This document shows positions 25,468 through 34,321 of a stretch of 64,000 bases of DNA, piece after piece. The stretch comes from Streptomyces tubercidicus. Lineage in GTDB: Bacteria; Actinomycetota; Actinomycetes; Streptomycetales; Streptomycetaceae. Location of the stretch: NCBI RefSeq assembly GCF_027497495.1, contig NZ_CP114205.1, positions 4,712,001 to 4,776,000 on the forward strand. Direction: 5' to 3'. The notes beneath the pieces were generated by a model. The model ran no database searches. It saw only the letters and a program-made list of their open reading frames with translations, and was not told the origin of the DNA. Every line of letters starts with the position of its first letter. Position 1 is the first letter of the stretch. Position numbers and translations under genes: made by a program.

Positions 25468-26157
25468 ATGAGTCACAGTCTTGGAGTGCGGCAGGTCCAG
25501 AAACAGAAGACCCGTCAGGCGTTGCTCGATGCGGCGCTCGGGCTGTTGGAGGAGCAGAGCCTGAGCAGCCTGGGGCTGCGGGAGGTCACACGGGTGGTGG
25601 GGGTCGCCCCGACCGCGTTCTACCGGCACTTCAAGGACATGGGGGAGCTGGGTGTCGCGCTGGTCGAGGAGGCGCTGGGGAGCCTGCATGTGATGGTGCG
25701 GGCGATCCTCGCCGAGCAGGACGGGGCCGAGGAGCGGATCGACCGTACGGTCGCGGTCGTACAGCAGCATGTGCGGCACCATCCGCTGCACATCCGGTTC
25801 GTGGCGCGCGAGCGGCACGGTGGGGTGCGGGATGTGCGGCTGGCCATCGCGGGGGAGATGGACCGGTTCGCGGAGGAGGTCGCGGCGGCGCTCAAGTCCC
25901 AGCCGGTGTCGGAAGGCTGGTGCGATGACGATGTGCGGATGCTGGCCGAGTTGTATGTGGACCGGCTGGTGACGACGGCCGCGGCGCTGCTCGATGCCGA
26001 GGCGGACGATGCGGAAGGGGCGGACGGCGTGGCCGGCGCGGGGGGCGCGGCCGGCTCTGAGGGGGCGGCTGAGCGGGTCGTACGGGTGGCGCGGCGTCAG
26101 CTGCGGCTGATCAGCATCGGGCGGCGGCATTGGCGGGAGGAAGGGGGCGGAGAGTAG
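25468..26157 (+). CDS. TetR family transcriptional regulator
   Basis: The 229-residue protein has an N-terminal helix-turn-helix (LLDAALGLLEEQSLSSLGLR then VGVAPTAFYRHFKDMGELG), most like FabR-type lipid-gene regulators. Its C-terminal domain has an H-x-R-F-x-x-R-E-R pattern (HIRFVARERHGG), also seen in that group. A Gly/Ala/Asp-rich low-complexity stretch lies near residues 175-200. The start ATG 25468 has only a weak upstream site. It is divergent from two small membrane protein genes, with repeats in between. Confidence 0.88.
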   Translation: MSHSLGVRQVQKQKTRQALLDAALGLLEEQSLSSLGLREVTRVVGVAPTAFYRHFKDMGELGVALVEEALGSLHVMVRAILAEQDGAEERIDRTVAVVQQHVRHHPLHIRFVARERHGGVRDVRLAIAGEMDRFAEEVAAALKSQPVSEGWCDDDVRMLAELYVDRLVTTAAALLDAEADDAEGADGVAGAGGAAGSEGAAERVVRVARRQLRLISIGRRHWREEGGGE

Positions 26158-26187
26158 TTCCCGGCCTGCCCACGACGGACCACGCGC

Positions 26188-26278
26188 GGAAGGGCCCCTA
26201 CGGAAGGGCCCCTACGGAAGGGCCCCCACGGAAGGGCCCCTACGGAAGGGCCCCCACGGAAGGGCCCCGCGGAAGGGC
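26188..26278. repeat. 14-bp tandem repeat with palindromic core
   Basis: About 6.5 copies of GGAAGGGCCCCTAC (some with CCCAC) fill the space between the convergent TetR and metalloprotease genes. Each unit contains the palindrome GGGCCC, so the array can fold into several alternative hairpins and may act as a terminator. Confidence 0.9.
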
Positions 26279-26292
26279 TGCGCACCGAAGGG

Positions 26293-27540
26293 CTACCCCC
26301 GGGCCGGTGTCACCCGTACGCGATACGTGCCGTCCGGATTCTCCGTCAGGACCGTGACGGCGGCGCCGCTGGTGCGGTCCGTGTAGGTGTCGCCGGGGCG
26401 GAAGGTGGCGTCGGTCAGTTCCGGGTCGACGTATTTGTTGTCGCGGTAGCAGCCGCCGCTGTGCGGGGTGGCGTCCACGATGCGGAGCGGGCCGCGGCCC
26501 GAGGGGACGTGGGTGGCGACGCGGTAGATGAGGATGCCGGGGCGGCAGACCGTCGGGTCCAGCAGGCCGCGGGTGCGGGCCTCGGCGACCAGGGCGGTGT
26601 GCGGTGAGGTCGGGATGACCACGATCTTGGTGCCGTCCGGGGCGGAGACCGGGGTGAGGGTGTGTTCGCCGGGTGTCCCGCGGTGGGGGGCGCAGTGCAC
26701 CTGATCGGCGGAGAGCCAGCCGAGCTTCCACTTGTGCCAGCCGACGAAGTCATTGCTCGGCCCCCAGTCCTCGTCCATCGGGTCCCAGTGGCCTGCCGGG
26801 GGCGGGGCGTCGCGGCCGTCCGTGAAGTAGAGGTCGGGCAGGCCGAAGCTGTGGGCGTTCTCGTGGTTGAGGACCCGGAAGGCGCTCGCCCCGGTCTGCC
26901 GGCTCCAGATGAAGGACGCGTTCCGGAACGGCACCCCGTCGGCGGTCCTCAGCCCCATGTCGCCGCCGCTGAAGGTGACCGAAAGGACCGTACGGGTGGC
27001 GGGCGGCCCCGCGTTGGGGGTGGCGATGATGTTGATGACGTCGTAGTCGCGGAAGTCGACGAGCGGGTCGACGGCGCGTACGACCTCCCGGGAGAGCGCG
27101 TGGTAGCCGCCGTCCGAGGCCGGGTCGAAGCCGGCGCCGCGCTGGATGCCGTACGCCGCGAGCGGCCGTGACATGTGGATCCACCGGAACAGGGGCCTGG
27201 CGCGGTACGTCAGCCTGCCGTACGAGCTGGTGCGGAAGTAGTCCGTCGCGGCCGGGAAGAACTCGGCGAAGCGGGCGCGGGGGGACATCGTGGCGCGGGC
27301 GTCCGGGAAGTCGATGAAGAGGGTGAGCGCCTCTACGGTGCCGGACGAGCGGGAGAAACCGGCCGGGGTGTCGGTGGATTCGGCGACATCGTCGCTGATG
27401 CCGCGCAGGGCGCACGGGCCGCGCGGCGGGGCGCCGGGCGCCGAGGGTATGGCCACGGCGCTGGGCGGTGAGCCCAGGGCTATGGCTGCGGCCGCCGTGG
27501 CCGCGCCTGCGGCCAGCACCGCGGATACCTTGTGCTTCAT
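26293..27540 (-). CDS. Secreted M6-like zinc metalloprotease
   Basis: The 415-residue precursor has a signal peptide (KHKVSAVLAAGAATAAAAIAL, cleavage near AVA). Its catalytic domain has the zinc motif HExxH (HENAHSFGLPDLY), a YFRTSSYGRL segment typical of the M6 (immune inhibitor A-like) group, and a downstream WDPMDEDWGP where families of this type have a Met-turn. A beta-rich C-terminal domain of about 110 residues follows. ATG 27540 has AAGGTG at proper distance. The enzyme is probably exported and degrades proteins outside the cell; the substrate is unknown. Confidence 0.85.
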   Translation of the reverse strand: MKHKVSAVLAAGAATAAAAIALGSPPSAVAIPSAPGAPPRGPCALRGISDDVAESTDTPAGFSRSSGTVEALTLFIDFPDARATMSPRARFAEFFPAATDYFRTSSYGRLTYRARPLFRWIHMSRPLAAYGIQRGAGFDPASDGGYHALSREVVRAVDPLVDFRDYDVINIIATPNAGPPATRTVLSVTFSGGDMGLRTADGVPFRNASFIWSRQTGASAFRVLNHENAHSFGLPDLYFTDGRDAPPPAGHWDPMDEDWGPSNDFVGWHKWKLGWLSADQVHCAPHRGTPGEHTLTPVSAPDGTKIVVIPTSPHTALVAEARTRGLLDPTVCRPGILIYRVATHVPSGRGPLRIVDATPHSGGCYRDNKYVDPELTDATFRPGDTYTDRTSGAAVTVLTENPDGTYRVRVTPARG

Positions 27541-27793
27541 ATCGATCACCTTGTGTCGGGAGGTGATCGCTCGCGCGCCGGGTTACGTCAACTGGAGTCA
27601 TGACGGGGTGGGGTGGGGCGTAGCGGCGGGGCGGGCGGGTTTGGAGTGTGTGGTGCGGGTCACGTGGCGGGTGGGAAATATCCGGGGACGGCTTCCCCGT
27701 TTAACCAGGCGTACGGGAAACCGGGGAGCTGTTCCCCGGTTCGCGCCGACCACCTGACCGACCAGCGCCGAGAGACGAGAGAGGTGAGCTGCC

Positions 27794-28507
27794 GTGACCG
27801 CCGCTGCCGCCGCCGCATCCGCGAAGACCGGGAAGCCCGCGAAGCCCGCGAAAACCGGGAATTCCGGGAAGCCGGCGGAGCAGGAGCAGCAGCCCCGGCT
27901 GCGGGCCGATGCGCTGCGCAACCGGGAGCGGATCGTCGCGGCCGCCCGCGAGACGATGGTCGAGTTCGGGGCCGAGGTCCCGCTGGACGAAATCGCTCGA
28001 CGCGCGGGTGTCGGTAACGCGACGCTCTATCGTCACTTCGCTGATCGCCTGGAGTTGATCCACCACGTCACGCTCTCCGTGATGTCCCGTACCGCGGACC
28101 GCGCGGAGAGTGCCCTTGCCGAGGAGTCCGATGCCTTCCAAGCGCTGAGGCGTTTCGTCCACGCTGCCGTGGAGGAGCGGATCGGGGCGCTGTGTCCGTT
28201 GCTCGCCGACGGCGTGGACCGGGACCACCCCGATCTGGTCGCGGCGCGGGACCGGCTGGAGGCAGCCGTCGAGGCCGTCATGGCCGCCGCACGCGACAGT
28301 GGCCGGCTGCGTACCGATATCGCCGTCGGTGATCTGATGGTCGCGCTCACCCAGCTCACCCGGCCGCTGCCGGGCAGCCGCTGCGGGAACTTCGACCAGT
28401 TCGTGCACCGGCATCTGCAACTGTTCCTGGACGGTCTGCAGGCTCCCGCCCGCTCCGAACTCCCCGGCGCCGCCGCCACTTTGGACGACCTGAGGCGCCG
28501 CTCGTAA
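27794..28507 (+). CDS. TetR family transcriptional regulator of the adjacent exporter
   Basis: The 237-residue protein begins with a Lys/Ala/Gly-rich tail of about 35 residues (repeats of KPAKPAK type), then a TetR helix-turn-helix (IVAAARETMVEFGAEVPLDE, GVGNATLYRHFADRLEL). The C-terminal ligand-binding domain is of the kind found beside multidrug exporters. GAGGTGAG precedes the GTG start. The DHA2 exporter gene follows 220 bases downstream on the same strand, separated by a terminator-like hairpin, and is the likely target. Confidence 0.88.
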   Translation: MTAAAAAASAKTGKPAKPAKTGNSGKPAEQEQQPRLRADALRNRERIVAAARETMVEFGAEVPLDEIARRAGVGNATLYRHFADRLELIHHVTLSVMSRTADRAESALAEESDAFQALRRFVHAAVEERIGALCPLLADGVDRDHPDLVAARDRLEAAVEAVMAAARDSGRLRTDIAVGDLMVALTQLTRPLPGSRCGNFDQFVHRHLQLFLDGLQAPARSELPGAAATLDDLRRRS

Positions 28508-28517
28508 AACGGGGAGC

Positions 28518-28553
28518 GCGGGCCGCGGTGGCGGCATCTGTCGCCCGGCCCGC
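28518..28553 (+). terminator. Hairpin between TetR and exporter genes
   Basis: GCGGGCCG (28518-28525) pairs with CGGCCCGC (28546-28553), with an inner GGCG/CGCC pair. It starts 10 bases after the TetR stop. A C/T-rich stretch then leads to the exporter gene. Confidence 0.7.
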
Positions 28554-28726
28554 AGCGTCCCCTCTCCCGTCTGCCCTATCCCGTCTGCTCCCCTCCCCTC
28601 AGTCCGAGCCCCGTCCGCTCCGCCCCCTGTTCGCTCCTACGCCCCGTCCGTCGCCGCGCTGACGGGCACCCCACCCGCCCCGTCCTAGCTCCCGTTCGCT
28701 CACCGCACCACTAGGTGGATACCCCC

Positions 28727-30271
28727 ATGCCTGAAACCGCCCCATCCGTCGATCCCCGGCGCTGGAAAGCGCTGATATTCATCGCGCTCGCCCAGCTGAT
28801 GGTCGTCCTCGACGCGACCATCGTGAACATCGCGCTGCCCTCCGCCCAGCAGGATCTCGGTATCACCGACGCCAACCGGCAGTGGGTGATCACCGCCTAC
28901 GCGCTGGCCTTCGGCGGTCTGCTGCTCTTCGGCGGGCGCGTCGCCGACCTGTGGGGCCGGAAGCGGACGTTCATCGTCGGGCTCATCGGCTTCGCGGTCG
29001 CCTCCGCGCTCGGCGGTGCCGCGTCCGGACAGGGGATGCTGCTGGGCGCACGTGCGCTCCAGGGCGTCTTCGGTGCGCTGCTGGCACCGGCCGCGCTGTC
29101 GCTGCTGGCGGTGACCTTCACCGAGGCCAAGGAGCGCGCCAAGGCGTTCGGCATCTTCGGTGCGATCGCCGGTGGCGGTGGCGCCGTGGGACTGATCCTC
29201 GGCGGCGTGCTGACCGAGTACATGAACTGGCGCTGGACGTTCTTCGTCAACATCCCGTTCGCCGTGATCGCCGCGACCGGTGCCTTCCTGGTCATCCGGG
29301 AGCCCGCGGGTGGCCGTAACCCTTCCCGGCTGGACGTCCCCGGCGTCATCCTGGCCACCCTCGGCCTGGTCTCGCTGGTCTACGGCTTCACCCGCGCCGA
29401 GTCGGACGGCTGGCTGGCCGGCCCGACCCTCGGCCTGTTCGCGGCGGCCGCCGTCCTGCTGCTGGCGTTCGTCCTGGTCGAGTCCAGGGTGCGGGCACCG
29501 CTGCTGCCGCTGCGAGTGGTCATGGAGCGGAACCGCGCCGGTGTCTACGCCTCGCTGGGCCTGGCCGTGATCGGCATGTTCGGGCTCTTCCTCTTCCTGA
29601 CCTACTACCTGCAGATCGTGAAGGGCTACACGCCGGTCACTACCGGTCTGGCCTTCCTCCCGATGATCGTCGGCATGATCACCGGCTCCACGCAGATCGG
29701 CGCCCGGCTGATGACCCGCGTCCGGCCGCGGCTGCTGATGGCGCCCGGCTTCACGGTCGCCGCGCTGGGCATGCTGGTGCTGACCCAGATCGATCTCGAC
29801 ACGTCCTACCCGGCGCTGATCCTGCCCGGCTTCCTGCTGATGGGCCTGGGCATGGGTACGGCGTTCATGCCGGCCATGTCGCTGGCCACGCACGGTGTCC
29901 AGCCGCGCGATGCCGGGGTCGCCTCCGCGATGGTCAACACCTCCCAGCAGGTGGGCGGCGCGATCGGTACGGCCCTGCTGAACACCATCGCGGCCAGCGC
30001 CACCACCGCGTACGCCACCTCGCACGCGGCCGGTGCGCGCTCGGCCGACCTGCTCAAGCTCCAGTCGATGGTGCACGGCTACTCCACCGCTATCTGGTGG
30101 GCGGTCGGCATCCTGGCCCTGGCGGGCGTGATCGCCTTCACCTTCATCAACACCGGGCGGCCGGGTGCCGGTTCGCCGGCGGCCTCCTCCGCCGAGGGTG
30201 AGGGCGAGGGCACGGTCCTGGGCTCGTCCGAGGAGGACGGTGAGCTTCAGGTTCCGGTGATGGTGCACTGA
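28727..30271 (+). CDS. DHA2 (EmrB/QacA) family MFS drug exporter
   Basis: The 514-residue protein has 14 predicted membrane helices. DHA2 markers are LDATIVNIALPS in helix 1, the motif A loop GGRVADLWGRKR, and motif C in helix 5 (GAIAGGGGAVGLILGGVL). The acidic C-terminal tail (SSAEGEGEGTVLGSSEEDGE) is cytoplasmic. It exports toxic compounds by proton antiport. I chose ATG 28727, with AGGTGG 8 bases upstream; GTG 28715 is the alternative. The preceding TetR gene probably represses it. Confidence 0.92.
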   Translation: MPETAPSVDPRRWKALIFIALAQLMVVLDATIVNIALPSAQQDLGITDANRQWVITAYALAFGGLLLFGGRVADLWGRKRTFIVGLIGFAVASALGGAASGQGMLLGARALQGVFGALLAPAALSLLAVTFTEAKERAKAFGIFGAIAGGGGAVGLILGGVLTEYMNWRWTFFVNIPFAVIAATGAFLVIREPAGGRNPSRLDVPGVILATLGLVSLVYGFTRAESDGWLAGPTLGLFAAAAVLLLAFVLVESRVRAPLLPLRVVMERNRAGVYASLGLAVIGMFGLFLFLTYYLQIVKGYTPVTTGLAFLPMIVGMITGSTQIGARLMTRVRPRLLMAPGFTVAALGMLVLTQIDLDTSYPALILPGFLLMGLGMGTAFMPAMSLATHGVQPRDAGVASAMVNTSQQVGGAIGTALLNTIAASATTAYATSHAAGARSADLLKLQSMVHGYSTAIWWAVGILALAGVIAFTFINTGRPGAGSPAASSAEGEGEGTVLGSSEEDGELQVPVMVH

Positions 30272-30295
30272 ACTGAGGGTGCACTGAGCAGCCGG

Positions 30296-30400
30296 GGGGC
30301 GGCCCGTACGGCGTTCCCCTACGGGCCGTAAGCCGTTCCCTACGGCCCGTACGGGCTCCCCTACGGGTCGTACGGCCGCCCGGCCACCGGCATCAGCCGT
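30296..30400. repeat. Cluster of short inverted repeats after the exporter gene
   Basis: Several overlapping copies of the words CCCTACGG and CCGTACGGG occur in both orientations and can form alternative hairpins. They lie between the convergent exporter and MarR genes and probably form a bidirectional terminator region. Confidence 0.6.
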
Positions 30401-30438
30401 ACGACCACCGGCGTCGGCCTCCCGGTTCCGCTGATCCC

Positions 30439-30936
30439 TCAGCGCAGCCAGGGGAGGTCGGCGCCTTTCGGTTGCAGTCCTTCGGTCATCACCTGGCAGA
30501 TCTCGGCCAGTTGGCCAATCTGCTCCGGGGAGAGACGGTCGAAGATCGCGGAGCGTACGGCGGCGACATGTCCGGGCGCGGCCTTCTCCAGGACCCGCAT
30601 CCCCTCATCCGTGAGGAGGGCGTTCTGGCCCCGCTTGTCGGACGGGCAGTTCTCGCGCCGTACCCAGCCGTTCTTCTCCAGGCGCGCGACCGCATGCGAG
30701 AGGCGGGAGCGGGTGATCTTGGCGTTCTGCGCCAGCTCGGTCATCCGCATCCGGCGCCGCGGCGCACGGGAGAGCTGGACGAGCAGGCCGTAATAAACGT
30801 GCGGCATGCCGGCGTCCCGTTGCAGCTGGCGGTCGAGGTGGTCCTCCAGGAGCGTGGTGGCGTGGAGGTAGCACTGCCAGGCAAATTGCTCCTCGTCACT
30901 GAGCCAGCGTGGCTCGGCTGCGGATTCGTTGCTCAT
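30439..30936 (-). CDS. MarR family transcriptional regulator
   Basis: The 165-residue winged-helix regulator has flanking dimerisation helices, a recognition region (MTELAQNAKITRSRLSHAVARLEKNG, written here as two parts of one motif) and the wing (RRENCPSDKRG). One cysteine in the wing (ENCPSDKR) could be redox-active, as in OhrR/HypR-type sensors. The start is ATG 30936, or GTG three codons upstream. It has no obvious operon partner. An inverted repeat 45-75 bases upstream of the start suggests autoregulation. Confidence 0.9.
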   Translation of the reverse strand: MSNESAAEPRWLSDEEQFAWQCYLHATTLLEDHLDRQLQRDAGMPHVYYGLLVQLSRAPRRRMRMTELAQNAKITRSRLSHAVARLEKNGWVRRENCPSDKRGQNALLTDEGMRVLEKAAPGHVAAVRSAIFDRLSPEQIGQLAEICQVMTEGLQPKGADLPWLR

Positions 30937-30980
30937 ACCATCCACTCTCTCACCACTTGGAGAGTTATTTAAGTTTTAAC

Positions 30981-31010
30981 AACGTCAAATTGCACCCAAA
31001 TCCTGACGTT
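30981..31010. promoter_or_regulatory. Inverted repeat upstream of the MarR gene
   Basis: AACGTCA (30981-30987) and TGACGTT (31004-31010) form a perfect inverted pair in an AT-rich stretch just upstream of the MarR start. It is a plausible operator and promoter region. Confidence 0.5.
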
Positions 31011-31169
31011 TGAGCATTCAAGTGTAGGGAGGTGCCGGTGCGGCGGCCCTCCACTCCACTACTGTCAATTGTGACGCCGTGGAGCGGCGATGTGGTGATG
31101 TTTGTGGTGCTGATATTGAAGGCGTGCTTGATCATCGGCGATGGAGGAGGGCGCCGGGCGGGGCGTCCG

Positions 31170-32222
31170 TCAGTCGTCGTCCTCGTCGATCAGTGTGAGG
31201 GCGTTCAGGGCCGCAGACAGGGCGCGGGTGTCGCCGTCCTCGGAGGCCGCCGCGACGTCCAGCGCGGTGTCCGCGAACTTGATCGCATGCTCGTTGCCGT
31301 GGGCGACCGCCCGCGCGAACACCTCCTCGGAGGTGACCGTATCGGCGTTCGGCGCCGAGCGCGGTGCGTCCGCGGCGTAGAGGGTGGTGAGCGCCGAGGC
31401 CGCCGCCCAGGCCACCGCGTACGAGCCCGCCCACAGCTCCCGGGGGAGCGCGGGCAGGGTGCGCAGCACCGCGTTCGGCGCGGTGGCGGCGTGCACCAGC
31501 AGGATGCCGTGACCGTGGCCGTGGTCCGCGTAGTTGAGAGTGGCGGCGCGCACCAGGGCGGCCAGGCCGTCGCGTGCGGCCTCGGGGGCTTCGGGGATGT
31601 GCAGCGACTCGGTGGTGCGCAACCAGCCCGGGGTGTCGGGCAGTTGGGCGTAGCCGTTCAGCGGTGAGGTGGGCCGGTCGGCGAGCCGGGGGAGGGCGGC
31701 CAGCGCAGCTGCCGGGGTGGCGCTGCCCGACGGGTGCACCGCAGTGGGCAGCGGCAGATGGCGGGCGGCCCAGTAGCCGAGTGCGTGCGCGAACTCCGCT
31801 GTCCGGGCAGCATTCTCGCCCTCCACCAGCAGGCTGCGTACGGCATGGCCCACACGGATGACGGGGTGAGTGGCGGCGCCCGCGATGCCCGGCAGCAGCC
31901 GTGGCCACCATGCGGCGAGCAGCTCGCGCCAGGGGTGTTCGGCGCTCTGCTCGGTGAAGTAGCGGGTCCAGTCCGTGACGCGGCCCGGATCGCCCAGCGC
32001 CTGTTGCCAGTTGGCGTCGGTGATACGGGTTCGGGGAGCCGGTACGTCCTCCAACTTGTGCGCGTAGGCGTCGAGCCAGCGGTGGACGGTCCGGGCCTGC
32101 CCGTTGCGGATCATGGCTTCCACGGCCATCGGTCCGTGGTTGCTGAGATAGCCCGCGAACTCGGGGCCGGAGGTGTGCAGTCGTAACAGGGCTTCGTCGA
32201 GCGTGCCGTTCGTCGTGTCCAT
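31170..32222 (-). CDS. Questin oxidase-like (DUF4243) protein
   Basis: The 350-residue protein matches the questin oxidase-like family: an N-terminal LxRLHxSGPEFAGYLSNHGPM block, a central HPVIRVGHAVRSL segment and His-rich strands (NYADHGHGHGILLVHAATA). Fungal questin oxidase (GedK) catalyses a Baeyer-Villiger-type ring opening of an anthraquinone without a recognised flavin site. The bacterial members are uncharacterised. It starts at ATG 32222 with no operon partner; the flanking genes are transcribed separately. The substrate is unknown. Confidence 0.82.
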   Translation of the reverse strand: MDTTNGTLDEALLRLHTSGPEFAGYLSNHGPMAVEAMIRNGQARTVHRWLDAYAHKLEDVPAPRTRITDANWQQALGDPGRVTDWTRYFTEQSAEHPWRELLAAWWPRLLPGIAGAATHPVIRVGHAVRSLLVEGENAARTAEFAHALGYWAARHLPLPTAVHPSGSATPAAALAALPRLADRPTSPLNGYAQLPDTPGWLRTTESLHIPEAPEAARDGLAALVRAATLNYADHGHGHGILLVHAATAPNAVLRTLPALPRELWAGSYAVAWAAASALTTLYAADAPRSAPNADTVTSEEVFARAVAHGNEHAIKFADTALDVAAASEDGDTRALSAALNALTLIDEDDD

Positions 32223-32388
32223 GGCCCGAGGCTAGGTATGGCGAATGCCGTCGCGTAACGGGCTTTCGGCCTACACCGCTGGGCGGCGGCGGCTTACGGC
32301 GCTGGTCGTAAGGCCGTGGTGGAGGGCGCCGGCGGGAGCCGGGGACGGGGTGCGGCGGCGTCGCCGGGCCCTGCTTCCCGTCTGCCTA

Positions 32389-32434
32389 CCGGGTTCTCCA
32401 GACCGGTTTCTCCAAACCAGGTTCTCCATACCGG
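32389..32434 (+). repeat. Three 14-bp direct repeats upstream of a PPOX gene
   Basis: The units CCGGGTTCTCCAGA, CCGGTTTCTCCAAA and CCAGGTTCTCCATA run head-to-tail from 32389 to 32430, followed by a partial CCGG. They end about 35 bases before the start of the PPOX gene, in the position of a promoter or operator. Confidence 0.85.
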
Positions 32435-32470
32435 ACAGAAGGTGTCGGGTATCGGGGGGAGGGTGCTCCC

Positions 32471-33016
32471 ATGACGGCTGAGAGCAGAGGTGCGGCAGAC
32501 GGGGAGAGCGGCGTGGGCGAGGCGGTTGGCTGGTCGGGGGTGGAGGCGGCGGTTCCGGAACTTGCCCGGCGGGTGCGGGAGAGGTTCGGGGCGTATCGGC
32601 ATCACGTTCTGGCGACCGTACGGAAGGACGGTGCGCCCCGGCTCACCGGTCTGGAGGCGGACTTCCGGTACGGGGAACTGTGGCTGGGCATGATGACCGG
32701 CTCGCTCAAGGTGGTCGATCTGCGGCGCGACCCCCGGTTCTCGCTGCATGCGAATCCAGGGCCGGGCACGGATCTCGCCGGCGGGGACGTACGGGTGTCC
32801 GGGCGGGCGGTGGAGGTGACCGACCCCGGACTGGTCGCGCGCTATGCGGCGGCGGTGGGGCCGCCGGAGCCGTTCCATCTCTTCCGGGCGGAGCTGACAG
32901 AAGTGGTGCGGACGTCCACCGAGGCCCCGTACGTGGTGGTGGAGACCTGGGCGCCGGGCCGGGCGCCGCGCACCATCCGGCGGACGTCCCACGAACCGGC
33001 GCGATACGTGGAGTGA
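32471..33016 (+). CDS. Pyridoxamine 5'-phosphate oxidase-like FMN/F420-binding protein
   Basis: The 181-residue protein has a split-barrel PPOX fold: HHVLATVRKDGAPRLTGLEADF (strands 1-2), a GMMTGSLKVVDLRRDPRFSLH cofactor-binding helix and strand, and a C-terminal PYVVVETWAPG strand. Such proteins bind FMN, F420 or heme, and often their substrates are unknown. GGGGGAGG lies 8 bases before the ATG. It is convergent with a second PPOX gene. Three 14-bp repeats sit immediately upstream and may regulate it. Confidence 0.85.
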   Translation: MTAESRGAADGESGVGEAVGWSGVEAAVPELARRVRERFGAYRHHVLATVRKDGAPRLTGLEADFRYGELWLGMMTGSLKVVDLRRDPRFSLHANPGPGTDLAGGDVRVSGRAVEVTDPGLVARYAAAVGPPEPFHLFRAELTEVVRTSTEAPYVVVETWAPGRAPRTIRRTSHEPARYVE

Positions 33017-33050
33017 CGCGATACGTGGAGTCAGGAGGGGCGGCCCGCGC

Positions 33051-33557
33051 TCAGCCGACGTCGCGGCTCTGTGAGCGGCCGTCGTCAGCTTCGAGGTGCC
33101 AGGCGATGACGCGGCATGGATGGACGCGGAGCACGTCGTTGCTGAAGAAGTCGGGGGCCATCGGGGGCGCGTCGAGGGTCAGCAGTTCGGCGCGGCCGCG
33201 GATCTCCACGCCGCGGCCCCAGCCCGGTGCGACCGGGTCGTCGGCCGGGGCCATGTCGTCGATGAGCAGGGAGACTTCGGGGCGGGCCTGCGCGTTGCGG
33301 TACTTCTGGGTGCGGCGCATCGTGGGCCCGCCGATGTCGAGGGTGTCGTCGTCGTTGAGCACGAAGCCGACCGGGCGCACCTGTGGGCCGCCGTCGGGTC
33401 CGGTGGTCGCCAGACGGGCCAGTGGCTGACCGGCGAGGTAGGCGCACTCCGTGGGAGTGAAGACTTTCCCATGGGTGCCGGGGGCGGACTGGCCGGTGGC
33501 GTCCGCCGGGGCCGAGGCCGGGGTCTCCGGGGTCGGGGAGGGCGAGGGAGTGGTCAT
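33051..33557 (-). CDS. PPOX-class F420-dependent oxidoreductase-like protein
   Basis: The 168-residue split-barrel protein has a Pro/Thr/Ala-rich N-terminal tail of about 30 residues, then FTPTECAYLAGQPLARLATTGPDGGPQVRPVGF, here noted as the cofactor-binding strand pair, RRTQKYRNAQARPEVSLLIDD and a C-terminal VHPCRVIAWHLE segment. This pattern is typical of actinobacterial PPOX-class F420-dependent enzymes. It is convergent with another PPOX gene 35 bases away, but the two are only distantly similar. The substrate is unknown. Confidence 0.85.
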   Translation of the reverse strand: MTTPSPSPTPETPASAPADATGQSAPGTHGKVFTPTECAYLAGQPLARLATTGPDGGPQVRPVGFVLNDDDTLDIGGPTMRRTQKYRNAQARPEVSLLIDDMAPADDPVAPGWGRGVEIRGRAELLTLDAPPMAPDFFSNDVLRVHPCRVIAWHLEADDGRSQSRDVG

Positions 33558-33625
33558 GGCGGCGACGCTAGAACCTCAATCGCGGTTGAGGTCAAGGGGT
33601 GGCCCCGTGGGGCAGGGGCTTCGCT

Positions 33626-34198
33626 TCAGTGGGTGGCCACCGGCAGCCGGCGGCTCCGGTCGCCGCCGACGCCCCGGTGGTGCGGGTGGTGCGGCCGGTG
33701 CAGGCCGTGCGGCTCGCGGGTGCGGTGGGTGCGGAAGACGTAGAGGGCGGCGACGAACATCACGGCGCCCATGGTGAACCCGAAGGCGCACGACTTGAGG
33801 ATGGCTTCGCCGCCGAGGCTGTAGACCCAGCCCAGGGAGCAGCCGAAGAGCACGCCGTAGGCGGCCGCCCGGGTCTCGGTGATCAGGGTCGACTGGAAGT
33901 GGGCCACCACCAGGCCCAGCGCTCCCGAGACCACGGCCCCGGACAGCCCGTACAGCATGGCCGGGCCGCCTTTGATGCCCGCGGTGTGGGTGCGGAAGAC
34001 GATGAAGCAGCCGAAGGCGAGCGCCGTGATGATCGGCAGCGTCACGGTCGCCGGGATGTGCTTGGCCCGCTCCTTCATTCCGGCCCTTCCCGGGGCCCGC
34101 TCCAGGGCACGGGGGCCGGCCGTCGCGCCGTGTTCGGGTTCGACGGTGCCGTGGGAGCGGGCGGCCCTCGCGCCGTGCCGCTGGGCGTGCTGGTCCAT
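33626..34198 (-). CDS. Four-helix membrane protein, uncharacterised
   Basis: The 190-residue protein has a His/Arg-rich cytoplasmic N-terminus of about 45 residues, four hydrophobic helices (for example TLPIITALAFGCFIVF and YGLSGAVVSGALGLVVAHF), and a His/Arg-rich C-terminus (HRPHHPHHRG). The basic His-rich ends could bind metal or anionic lipid, but nothing proves it. I chose ATG 34198 because GAGAGGAG lies 6 bases upstream; a longer start at 34246 is possible. No known family is recognised. Confidence 0.65.
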   Translation of the reverse strand: MDQHAQRHGARAARSHGTVEPEHGATAGPRALERAPGRAGMKERAKHIPATVTLPIITALAFGCFIVFRTHTAGIKGGPAMLYGLSGAVVSGALGLVVAHFQSTLITETRAAAYGVLFGCSLGWVYSLGGEAILKSCAFGFTMGAVMFVAALYVFRTHRTREPHGLHRPHHPHHRGVGGDRSRRLPVATH

Positions 34199-34321
34199 GG
34201 CGGGCTCCTCTCGGTTTCCCCCGCTGCCCTCCTGTCCAGGCGACACCAGGGCGCCGCCCGCGGCAACCGGAACGGCGGACGGCGGCGTCGGGGGTGGCGC
34301 GGGGGCCGGTGATGCGCGGGG

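Noticed and set aside
31032..31667. A plus-strand frame overlapping the questin oxidase-like gene
   Set aside because: Gly/Arg/Val-rich shadow of the minus-strand gene, which has a recognised family.
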